DNA from: Ruegeria halocynthiae
GTDB taxonomy: Bacteria; Pseudomonadota; Alphaproteobacteria; Rhodobacterales; Rhodobacteraceae
Assembly: GCF_900106805.1 (NCBI RefSeq)
Contig: NZ_FNNP01000004.1
Coordinates: 204,495 to 268,494 of the forward strand
Direction: 5' to 3'
DNA: 64,000 nt
Below, one piece after another: positions 19,113-26,890 of the stretch; position 1 is the stretch's first letter, and every line of letters begins with the position of its first letter. The notes below the pieces were generated by a model. The model made no database searches and was not told the DNA's origin. It saw nothing but the letters and a program-made list of their open reading frames with translations. Position numbers and translations under genes: made by a program.

Positions 19113-20015
19113 TCAATCCGTCAAAGACTGCAGCTTTTGCCAGAAGACCTGCGCTGCCGAGTGGGTATCTCCTGCACGCCGGGCGGCGCAGATGTTCCAC
19201 TGAATTCGGGGGTGCGGTTCGATCAGCGCCACTTCGCCCGTTGCAACCGCTTCGGCAAAGGTTTCGGGCATACCGCCAACGACGAAGCCATCCTCTGTCA
19301 GCAAAGTTGTGAGAAATGCATAATCATCGCTCTCAATCGTCGGCATCGTGGCTACCTTTTCCGCGGCCTCCGGCGTTCCCCCCAGGGCCTGAGCAATCAC
19401 CGCGCGCCAGTGCTTGTGCAAATGCGGTGAGGCGAAAGGATGGGAAAACAAATCCTTCAGGCTGGGATTGTCCATTTTATGCAGCGGGTGCGAGATATGG
19501 GCGGCAAACATAACAGCACGTTTTTCGAACATCATCAGTTCGATATTCTCGGTTTCAGGCGTGTGCGTCAGGTCACCGACGTAAATGTCAATCTCGCCAT
19601 TTTCGAGCATCTCTATCGGCGTTTGGCGGGCGCTGACGTCTATACGGGCGCGCAGGCCCGGATAAGCCATTTGCGCCGCACTCAGGGCGGGTTGGATCAG
19701 CGTCCGGGGTGTCAGCGGCCCGCAGCCGACATGAACAACCTGATCAGTTTCCAGCCGGATTCGGTTCGTCTGGTCGGCGCAGGCGATCAGGTCTGAGTAC
19801 AGTTTTTTGGCTACCGGCAGATAGGCCCGCCCTTTGCGGGTCAAAGTACTGTTGCCACGCCGGCGGTCAAAGAGGACAAAGCCGACCTGCTCCTCAGCCA
19901 AAGAAATATAGCGTGACAATGACGCGTTCGAGACTCCCGTCCGCTTTGCAGCCTGCTGAAAGCTGGAAGTTTCGGCCAAATGCAGAAAGGCAGACAGGGG
20001 TTTTTCAGATAACAT
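19113..20015 (-). CDS. LysR family transcriptional regulator next to sulfatase
   Basis: This is a 300-residue LysR regulator. The N-terminal HTH is SSFQQAAKRTGVSNASLSRYIS at about residues 16-37, followed by a typical effector domain. The ATG at 20015 is chosen because the HTH begins properly there; a longer frame runs to 20123. It is divergent from the sulfatase gene, with 124 bp between starts containing an inverted repeat, so control of the sulfatase and perhaps the BCCT transporter is likely. Confidence 0.85.
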   Translation of the reverse strand: MLSEKPLSAFLHLAETSSFQQAAKRTGVSNASLSRYISLAEEQVGFVLFDRRRGNSTLTRKGRAYLPVAKKLYSDLIACADQTNRIRLETDQVVHVGCGPLTPRTLIQPALSAAQMAYPGLRARIDVSARQTPIEMLENGEIDIYVGDLTHTPETENIELMMFEKRAVMFAAHISHPLHKMDNPSLKDLFSHPFASPHLHKHWRAVIAQALGGTPEAAEKVATMPTIESDDYAFLTTLLTEDGFVVGGMPETFAEAVATGEVALIEPHPRIQWNICAARRAGDTHSAAQVFWQKLQSLTD

Positions 20016-20056
20016 GGGCACGCCTTTGATTTCAGGTTTTCGAGTTTTAATTTCAG

Positions 20057-20082
20057 AACTTGCAAGATGGAAAGCCCAAGTT
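20057..20082. promoter_or_regulatory. Candidate LysR binding site
   Basis: AACTTG-N14-CAAGTT is a six-base inverted repeat in the 124-bp divergent region between the lysR and sulfatase starts, in the position expected of a LysR recognition site. Confidence 0.4.
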
Positions 20083-20139
20083 GCGATCCCGACAAGCCAG
20101 CGTCTAGGACCGGGGGACCACAATCGGGAGACTCAAAAG

Positions 20140-21708
20140 GTGTTTCAGATCAAATCTATAACAACTGGCATAACCGTAGCATTATGTGCGGTGGCTTCAA
20201 TCGCGGCCGCTGAAACGGAAAAGCCCAATATTCTGGTGATCATGGCGGATGATGTTGGCTGGGCAAGTCTTGGCAGCTATCATCAGGGGGTCAAAAGCAT
20301 CCAGACGCCAAATCTGGATCAACTTGCTGCACAAGGCGCACGGCTGACGGACTATTACGCGCAGCCCAGCTGCACCGCAGGACGGTCCGCCTTTATCACT
20401 GGCCAGTTTCCGGTTCGGACAGGGATGCATACCGTCGGCCTTCCTGGCGACCCGGTAGGGCTGAGCGACGAGGACCCGACGCTGGCAAATATCCTCAAAT
20501 CCATGGGTTATACCACCGGGCAGTTCGGCAAGAATCATCTGGGAGATCTGAACAAGTTCCTGCCCACCGCCAAGGGCTTTGATGAATACTGGGGCTGGCT
20601 CTATCACCTCAACGCGATGGAATATGCGTCTGACCCGGATTGGCCGGATGATCCAGAATTTGCGGCCCAGTTTGGCCCGCGCAACATCATCCACGCTTTC
20701 GCCACGGACACGGTTGATGAAACCGTTGATCCGCGCTGGGGTCTGGTCGGCAAACAACGCATCATCGATGACGGCCCGGCCCCGCCGGAACGTCAGAAAA
20801 CGCTGGATGATGAGGTGACAGCCCACACCATCGACTTCATCAATCGTGCCGTCGACAGCGACACACCGTTCTTTGTTTGGATGGCCCCGGCGCGTGCGCA
20901 TGTCTGGACCCATCTCAGCGCGGAATACGAGGCGATGCTGGGCGATGGGCGCGGCCTGCAGGATGTGGTCATGAAAGAGCTTGATGACAATGTGGGCAAA
21001 GTCACCGCGCATCTCGAGGAATTGGGCATCGTCGACAACACCATCGTTCTCTTCACCTCGGACAACGGCCCGGAAACGATGACATGGCCTGATGGTGGCA
21101 CCACGCCGTTCCACGGCGAAAAAGGCACAACATGGGAGGGCGGTTTCCGCGTGCCCGCCATCATCCGCTGGCCGGGCACGATCGCCGAAGGTCAGGTTCT
21201 GAACGGCATCTTTGACGGTATGGACTGGATGCCCACGCTGGTTGCTGCTGCCGGTGGATCGCAGGATTTGCCCGCCGATCTGTTGAAGGGATATGATGGT
21301 TATCAGGTGCATCTGGACGGGTACAATCAGCTCTCGTATCTGGCCGGTGAGACCCCAAGCAACCGCAAGGAAATCGTTTACTACGAAGGCACCGACCTGC
21401 AGGCGATCCGCTATCAAGACTGGAAAGCGCATTTCACCATTCAGGAAAAAGGCTGGGCCGGCCCCAAGGAGGAACTGAACGCGCCATTGTTGTTCAACCT
21501 GCGCCGTGACCCCTATGAAAAAGCAGCCGAGGAATCGGGTATGTACACCCGTTGGATGGGCAACAAGATGTGGGCCTTCGGCCCCGCCGCCCGACTGGTG
21601 CAGGCACATCTGTCAAGTTTTGCCGATTTCCCGCCTCGCGGTGCGACAGTAGGCAACGAAACCCATGTTCAAGAGCAGGTCAGCAGCGAAGGCGGCATGT
21701 CGCAATAG
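20140..21708 (+). CDS. Secreted sulfatase (arylsulfatase-like, formylglycine type)
   Basis: The 522-residue product starts at GTG 20140 with a signal peptide (MFQIKSITTGITVALCAVA...AAA), so it is periplasmic. It has the sulfatase metal site NILVIMADDVGW, then the signature PSCTAGRSAFITGQ near residue 85. Its Cys is the residue normally oxidised to formylglycine. The core is C-T-A-G-R rather than C-x-P-x-R. Further motifs are GKNHLGD (about 130) and SDNGPE (about 310), and the C-terminal subdomain is complete. The natural sulfate ester is not known. The neighbours, a LysR regulator and a BCCT transporter, suggest release and import of a small sulfated compound. Confidence 0.88.
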   Translation: MFQIKSITTGITVALCAVASIAAAETEKPNILVIMADDVGWASLGSYHQGVKSIQTPNLDQLAAQGARLTDYYAQPSCTAGRSAFITGQFPVRTGMHTVGLPGDPVGLSDEDPTLANILKSMGYTTGQFGKNHLGDLNKFLPTAKGFDEYWGWLYHLNAMEYASDPDWPDDPEFAAQFGPRNIIHAFATDTVDETVDPRWGLVGKQRIIDDGPAPPERQKTLDDEVTAHTIDFINRAVDSDTPFFVWMAPARAHVWTHLSAEYEAMLGDGRGLQDVVMKELDDNVGKVTAHLEELGIVDNTIVLFTSDNGPETMTWPDGGTTPFHGEKGTTWEGGFRVPAIIRWPGTIAEGQVLNGIFDGMDWMPTLVAAAGGSQDLPADLLKGYDGYQVHLDGYNQLSYLAGETPSNRKEIVYYEGTDLQAIRYQDWKAHFTIQEKGWAGPKEELNAPLLFNLRRDPYEKAAEESGMYTRWMGNKMWAFGPAARLVQAHLSSFADFPPRGATVGNETHVQEQVSSEGGMSQ

Positions 21709-21735
21709 CGCCCGGCCGCCCCTTCAGTTGATCAG

Positions 21736-21765
21736 AAAACGTCCGTCAATGTGCGGGCGTTTTTT
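21736..21765 (+). terminator. Intrinsic terminator of the sulfatase gene
   Basis: AAAACGTCCG, an eight-base loop and CGGGCGTTTT (one G-U pair) followed by more T residues form a standard terminator about 30 bp past the stop. It implies that the BCCT gene has its own promoter. Confidence 0.8.
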
Positions 21766-21939
21766 GTATTAATATTCGAGTTATTGAATGCATTTGGTGA
21801 AAGTTTAGTATCCGTATAGGCTAGAACCACCATACCTGCGGTCGATAAGACGGAACTTCGCCAAGGGAATACCAATACCATCTCCGTCCGCCGGTCGAAT
21901 ACCTTGGCGTTTGCATGTCGCGAACAGAAGGGCAGACGC

Positions 21940-23541
21940 ATGGCACAAACAAAGAAAATGTTGGATCCGGATCCCCGGATTTATGACTTTGAGACCGAAT
22001 ATGAGCTTGGGCAGGATAACGTCCGACCTTTCGGTCTGGACATCCACAATCCGGTCTTTCTGATCTCAAGTGTATTGATATTCGCGTTCGTCCTGATCGC
22101 GCTTGCCAATCAAGAGGCCGCAGCAACCTTCTTTGGGTGGCTCCGGCCATGGCTGACCAGCACGTTTGACTGGTTTCTGGTTCTATCAGTCGATGCGATA
22201 ACCCTGTTCTGTCTGGTGCTGATCATCCTGCCGGTGGGCAAGGTGCGGATCGGTGGCAAAGACGCCAAGCCCGACTATTCGTACGCCGGTTGGATTGCGA
22301 TGATGTTCGCCGCAGGCATCGGCATTGGGCTGCTGTTCTTCGGCGTGATGGAACCGGTTTATTACAACTTTGCTGAAGACGGCAACGCAGTGCCGCTGGG
22401 CATCGACATCGCGGTGCCGGGCAATGAATACGCCGGCATCGTTGGCACGATCCACCACTGGGGGCTTGAAGGTTGGGCGGTCTATGCTGCCGTGGGTCTG
22501 AGCCTTGCGATTTTCAGCTATAACCTCGGGTTGCCACTGACCTTGCGCTCGGCGTTTTACCCAATTCTGGGCGAGCGCGTCTGGGGCTGGTGGGGCCACA
22601 TGATTGATACGCTGGCAGTGTTTGCCACGCTCTTTGGTTTGACCACATCTCTGGGACTGGGGGCGCAGCAGGTTGCGGCAGGCCTGTACGAGGTCTTTGG
22701 CATTGAACCCAGCCCCACCGTCACTGTGCTGTTGATCATCGGTATTACCCTGATCGCGCTGGGCTCGGTCCTGATGGGGATGGACGCGGGTGTCAAACGA
22801 TTGAGCGAGATCAATATGATCATGGCTGTCGGCCTGTTCGTGTTTGTCATCGCAATGACTGGCATCGGCACCGCTATTGCGCGCTATTTCAGCGTGATGA
22901 CGGATTACGTGCTGCACTTACCAGCACTGTCAAACCCGTTCGGGCGCGAAGACACCAGCTATTTCCACGGCTGGACAACATTCTACTGGGCCTGGTGGAT
23001 TGCGTGGTCGCCTTTCGTGGGAATGTTCATTGCCCGGATCTCCAAAGGCCGAACGGTGCGGGAATTCATCATCTGCGCCCTTCTGGCCCCTACGGCGGTT
23101 TGCGCGCTGTGGATGTCGACTTTCGGTGGTGCAGCCATCGACATGCTGAACGCAGGTGGCGCCGAAGGCGTTCGCGCGACGGTAATTGACAGCTATGCCC
23201 CCGAAGGTGCGCTGTTCGGCTTCCTGAAAGAACTCCCGCTCAATGGCATCGTCGCACCCATCGCGCTGATCCTGATCGTGGTGTTCTTTGTCACTTCGTC
23301 AGACTCGGGCTCGCTGGTGATCGATACGATCACAGCCGGCGGCAAGATGGACGCGCCAGTGGTGCAGCGCGTATTCTGGTGCACACTTGAAGGTCTGGTT
23401 GCCATCGCGCTTCTGCTCGGAGGCGGCCTTGCCGCGTTGCAAGGCGCCGCCGTTTCGACCGGTATCCCGTTTACGCTGGTGGTTCTGATCATGTGCTATT
23501 GCCTCTGGCTGGCACTGAAATCGGAACGCTCTAAGATGTAA
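21940..23541 (+). CDS. BCCT family transporter (betaine/carnitine/choline type)
   Basis: The 533-residue product has about twelve membrane helices and the family hallmarks: GIGIGLLFFGVMEP near residue 127 (helix 3 glycine-rich motif) and WWIAWSPFVGMFIARISKGRT near residue 350 with the conserved Trp-rich segment. Such carriers move quaternary-ammonium or sulfonium compounds such as glycine betaine, choline, carnitine or DMSP with Na+ or H+. The substrate is not readable. ATG 21940 has GAAGG upstream. Its position after a LysR-controlled sulfatase suggests use of the amine product of a sulfate ester. That is inference. Confidence 0.9.
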   Translation: MAQTKKMLDPDPRIYDFETEYELGQDNVRPFGLDIHNPVFLISSVLIFAFVLIALANQEAAATFFGWLRPWLTSTFDWFLVLSVDAITLFCLVLIILPVGKVRIGGKDAKPDYSYAGWIAMMFAAGIGIGLLFFGVMEPVYYNFAEDGNAVPLGIDIAVPGNEYAGIVGTIHHWGLEGWAVYAAVGLSLAIFSYNLGLPLTLRSAFYPILGERVWGWWGHMIDTLAVFATLFGLTTSLGLGAQQVAAGLYEVFGIEPSPTVTVLLIIGITLIALGSVLMGMDAGVKRLSEINMIMAVGLFVFVIAMTGIGTAIARYFSVMTDYVLHLPALSNPFGREDTSYFHGWTTFYWAWWIAWSPFVGMFIARISKGRTVREFIICALLAPTAVCALWMSTFGGAAIDMLNAGGAEGVRATVIDSYAPEGALFGFLKELPLNGIVAPIALILIVVFFVTSSDSGSLVIDTITAGGKMDAPVVQRVFWCTLEGLVAIALLLGGGLAALQGAAVSTGIPFTLVVLIMCYCLWLALKSERSKM

Positions 23542-23563
23542 GCATGGTTTGCTGACAAACACG

Positions 23564-23590
23564 AAACGCCCGCTGAAAAGGCGGGCGTTT
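23564..23590 (+). terminator. Intrinsic terminator of the BCCT gene
   Basis: AAACGCCCGC, a seven-base loop and GCGGGCGTTT form a ten-pair stem followed by TCTTGTTT. Confidence 0.85.
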
Positions 23591-23651
23591 TCTTGTTTAC
23601 GGTATGATCTTTATGCTCTCGCCAGAACGCTGATGATCCAGCGGAAAGGCG

Positions 23652-23864
23652 TTACTGCAGCGAGTCCTCGCGCGGGCGCTGGGTCGGGTGTTCCATCCGC
23701 TCGTCTTCAAGAATACCTCGGAGGACGGCTGCGGTTTCAACTTTCGAAATCGACTTTTTCGCCAGATCTGGATCAGACGGCATCATGGATGTTCTGGTAA
23801 TGTTGGCATCGTGAAACATCTTGCTCGCAAGCACACGATTCAGGACTGTTCTCAAAGGCATCAT
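23652..23864 (-). CDS. Possible small protein of unknown function
   Basis: A 70-codon frame starts with two ATGs preceded by TGGAG at suitable spacing. The product is basic and Met-rich at the N-terminus and resembles nothing I recognise. A second frame on the same strand (23773-24036) overlaps it, and one of the two may be a remnant of something larger. The flanks hold no supporting genes. Confidence 0.25.
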   Translation of the reverse strand: MMPLRTVLNRVLASKMFHDANITRTSMMPSDPDLAKKSISKVETAAVLRGILEDERMEHPTQRPREDSLQ

Positions 23865-24679
23865 TCAACTCCAGCATAAATTGGTCGTCAAATCGTTGTC
23901 GCCGCGGGTCAGGCCCAAGCCACTTGAGGGAAAGGCTCAAAGACCATACTCCGTGAGTGGTAACCCGCAGCGACACGGCGCATGTAAGAAATAGTTGACC
24001 CCGAGAAAGGGGGAAGAAATCCGGGTTTCGTATCATTTTTCAGACCGCGCTGAAAAAAACGAAAGCATAGCTTACGCTTACGTCAACTTCCTGAGCCAAA
24101 GCCGATTGTTCGCGACGCTACGTCACAATTTCAATCCCGTTGGCGCAGGCTGGACAGCGTTAAAATGACCGCCCGATCAGAAGCGTTGGCATGACCGCAA
24201 TCCAGGCCGGGAAAGGGTCTTGCGTCACCAACGAAAAAGGGCGCGCCCGGTACAGGCGCGCCCAGTAAAAGGGAGGGCTATGAAAAACCTGACGCTCGAA
24301 ACAAAAGAAGCGTCCACTCACTAACACACTCAGGATGGTGCAATCCGCACCTGCGGTCAGTGAAGTGGTTCACATGAAGCGAAGATTTTGTCACCGGGCA
24401 AAACAATCTGCTGGTGAAGTGCAAGTTGTTACAGGGGTGATGACGGCAGTGCGCCGATCATTGCGCGGCCTTGTGCAAGACCGAATACTCAAGATTGATC
24501 ATCCAGTTTCGTGGCCAATAGCATGAGATTTTTTTGACCCGGAACTCTGATACCAAGTTCCGGATTAATCGCGCGCTTAATCCGCTTAAAATCCACAATT
24601 CTTTACAAATTGGCCGAATACTGATAGTTTTCAGTGTTATTCTGCATGTTTTTTTCTGAGTTCTTTCTGGGGGAAAGTT
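23865..24679. other. Gene-poor region before the surface protein gene
   Basis: About 800 bp without a convincing gene. It contains a strong GC-rich hairpin at 24239-24263, followed by GGGAGG and a 14-codon frame (ATG 24281), and a second hairpin CCGGAACT/AGTTCCGG at 24539-24563. The last 150 bp are AT-rich and probably hold the promoter of the following gene. The 14-codon frame could be a leader peptide, but there is no independent support for that. Confidence 0.45.
24239..24263 (-). terminator. GC-rich hairpin, terminator-like on the minus strand
   Basis: GGGCGCGCC, seven-base loop and GGCGCGCCC form a nine-pair stem. On the minus strand it is followed by TTTTT. No minus-strand gene ending here was recognised, so its role is open. 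Confidence 0.5.
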
Positions 24680-26326
24680 ATGGTTAAGCTGCTTACAAGC
24701 GCTTCATGCGCTGCAATTCTCATCGCATTAAAAACGCAGGCCGCGACGATAACCGTCGGCGACGGCATTGTATATCCTGCGAATGGATTGGAAGGTGGTC
24801 AAATAGATGCGGGTCGCAGCGGGAATGGCTCAGTTACCATCAATGGAGGAGATATTGTTACGCTGGAAAGCGGAACATCATCCGTAGAGTTTGAAGCGCG
24901 CCCCAAGATCGACGTCGGTGATGGCGGGGTTGGCACCGTCACCGTAACTGGTCTGGGGACCACGGTGAACCTGGACGGGACAAACTCTGGTTCCAAGCTT
25001 GAGGTTGGTACTTTTGTCGGCAACTCCGGAACCTTGGAAGTTCTTGATGGGGCCACGATCAACATGACGGATGATGGTCCGATTTCAGGTGACGACAACG
25101 AAAATGTCTTTTTGCAGTTTGGTGAAGATCAGGCCGATGGCACGCTCATAATGGATAATGGTACAATTAACGCCACCGGGCACAGCCGGATTGGACTAAT
25201 GGTTGGCGTTCATGGAAACACGCCGATTGCTGGGAATGGTGTGATCGACATGACCAATTCGACGATCGACATGACCAACCTCACAACTACGAGAGAGAGC
25301 TTCATTATTGTCGGGGATCAAAGCAACGGGACCGGTGACATCGGCATGGTGAATTCTGACATCAGCTTGGTTACACCCAACGGAAGTACCTATGTTGGAC
25401 TGGGCACAGATGGCGGTGATGGAAACATTTCACTTTCATCCGGTTCCAACTTTGAGGTGGTAGCCGATGGTCTAGAAGTCGAAATCGGACAAGGGTCTGG
25501 ATCTTCGGGAACGATCACAGTTGGCACCAATTCCACGACAACTTTTGAGTCAACGGGTTCCGTCGAATTGGATATTGGTCGGAGTCCTGGGAGCACGGGT
25601 TCCGTAACCGTTGAGAGTACCGGAGAGTTTACCGTCAGAGGGACATCTGGCCGGGTACAGATCGGTTCCGACAGTTCGACCACAGAGACTGGTTCTGGCA
25701 CGTTGAATGTGCATGGGCTTTTCGATTCCGATGTAGGTGTTCAGGTTGGTTCAGCATTCTCCGGAACAAATAACCAGACCGGCGAAGTTGTAATGACCGA
25801 CGGTGTGCTCAGAGCCCCCGAAGTTGTTGTCGGTACAGGAGGCAGTATTACCGGAACCGGCACGATCGATGCGGTTCAAACCGTTTTGTCGGGCGGGTCT
25901 ATTTCAGCAGGGTTTTCGCCGGGGATACTTGAATTTACCGGTGATCTGGAACTGCGTAGCGGATCATTGCTGTTTGAGATCGGGGGAACGGCCCCATCGC
26001 TATTCGACTCGATTTTGGTGGGCGGCACGCTGTTTGCGACCGATGTTTTTGATGTCCAGATCAGCTTTATTGACGGCTTCCTTCCATCGGAGACGGATAG
26101 TTTTGAGCTATTCAGCGCAAACTCTATCGAATCCAGCTTCTTTTCATTTGCGAACTTTGCTTCGGATTCTCCGTTCTCGTTTGAAAACAATAATGGTTCA
26201 TTGAGTTTGAATTTTACTCAAGTTTCTCCCGTTCCAATTCCGGCAGGTTTGCCATTGCTGCTGACTGCTTTGGGGGCGACTGTAGTACTTCGAGGTCGCC
26301 GAAAAACTCAGGTGTGCCGTAGCTAG
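24680..26326 (+). CDS. VPLPA-CTERM sorting-domain surface protein with beta-helix-like repeats
   Basis: This 548-residue protein starts with a signal peptide (about 22 residues, ending TQAA). Its long low-complexity body is rich in Gly, Thr, Ser, Asn and Asp, with repeating GSG-T-I/V-T-V and GGxIxxxGT patterns suggesting an extracellular parallel beta-helix of the passenger type. The C-terminus (about 518-548) is a VPLPA-CTERM sorting tail: SPVPIPAG, a hydrophobic helix and RGRRK. Exosortase D is the family expected to process such tails; none lies in the window. Base composition is less GC-rich than in neighbours. A GGGGGAAAG ribosome binding site precedes the ATG. Confidence 0.8.
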   Translation: MVKLLTSASCAAILIALKTQAATITVGDGIVYPANGLEGGQIDAGRSGNGSVTINGGDIVTLESGTSSVEFEARPKIDVGDGGVGTVTVTGLGTTVNLDGTNSGSKLEVGTFVGNSGTLEVLDGATINMTDDGPISGDDNENVFLQFGEDQADGTLIMDNGTINATGHSRIGLMVGVHGNTPIAGNGVIDMTNSTIDMTNLTTTRESFIIVGDQSNGTGDIGMVNSDISLVTPNGSTYVGLGTDGGDGNISLSSGSNFEVVADGLEVEIGQGSGSSGTITVGTNSTTTFESTGSVELDIGRSPGSTGSVTVESTGEFTVRGTSGRVQIGSDSSTTETGSGTLNVHGLFDSDVGVQVGSAFSGTNNQTGEVVMTDGVLRAPEVVVGTGGSITGTGTIDAVQTVLSGGSISAGFSPGILEFTGDLELRSGSLLFEIGGTAPSLFDSILVGGTLFATDVFDVQISFIDGFLPSETDSFELFSANSIESSFFSFANFASDSPFSFENNNGSLSLNFTQVSPVPIPAGLPLLLTALGATVVLRGRRKTQVCRS

Positions 26327-26392
26327 GTCATAACCCTAAGTCTTGGAACAGGGTGAGGTCCAAACCGAATAAGTTCGACCAGTACAAACAAA

Positions 26393-26416
26393 TACGCCCG
26401 CCAATTGGCGGGCGTA
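26393..26416 (-). terminator. Terminator of rpsO (possibly bidirectional)
   Basis: TACGCCCGCC-AATT-GGCGGGCGTA is a perfect ten-pair hairpin with four-base loop. On the minus strand it continues into TTTGTTTG, which suits rpsO. It may also stop the surface-protein transcript from the other side. Confidence 0.75.
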
Positions 26417-26476
26417 CAAGATGTACTATGTGTTCAAAAAGGCTTTCAGAACCCGTGCAACACGCACAAAACGCGT

Positions 26477-26746
26477 TTAGCGGCGGATGCCCAGCTTTTT
26501 GATCAGGTCCTGGTAACGCGCTTCTTCTTTGCCCTTCAGGTAGTCCAGCAGTTTACGACGCTGGGCGACCATCTTCAGCAGACCTCGACGACCGTGGTTG
26601 TCTTTCTTATGGGTCTTGAAGTGCTCGGTCAGGGTGGTGATGCGCGAGGTCAGGATGGCAACCTGGACTTCAGGCGAACCGGTGTCGCCGTCCTTGGTTG
26701 CGAATTCTTTCATAACGCTTGCTTTTTCAGCGGCAGTAATCGACAT
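26477..26746 (-). CDS. rpsO: 30S ribosomal protein S15
   Basis: The 89-residue product has the canonical S15 sequence: [15 protein letters not shown], then [12 protein letters not shown] and ending [13 protein letters not shown] 26746 is preceded by AAAGGAGA. S15 binds 16S rRNA in the central domain and in many bacteria is autoregulated. It is separated from pnp by an inserted stretch of unrelated genes, and from truB by an RTX gene and a DUF1643 gene. Confidence 0.97.
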   Translation of the reverse strand: MSITAAEKASVMKEFATKDGDTGSPEVQVAILTSRITTLTEHFKTHKKDNHGRRGLLKMVAQRRKLLDYLKGKEEARYQDLIKKLGIRR

Positions 26747-26890
26747 CGGGGTCTCCTTTAAAAGGTTAGAGTTGATGGCGCAGGCCGGGATGTCGTCCAG
26801 CACAGGCCCATGGAGAAAACCGCACCGATTCCGATGCGGATGGGCGCGTATAAGCGCATTTGGCACGAATGGCAAAGGGATTCTGTGGGC

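Noticed and set aside
20197..21609. A 470-codon frame opposite the sulfatase gene
   Set aside because: The plus-strand sulfatase has catalytic motifs and a signal peptide, whereas the opposite frame is His/Arg-rich with no family match.
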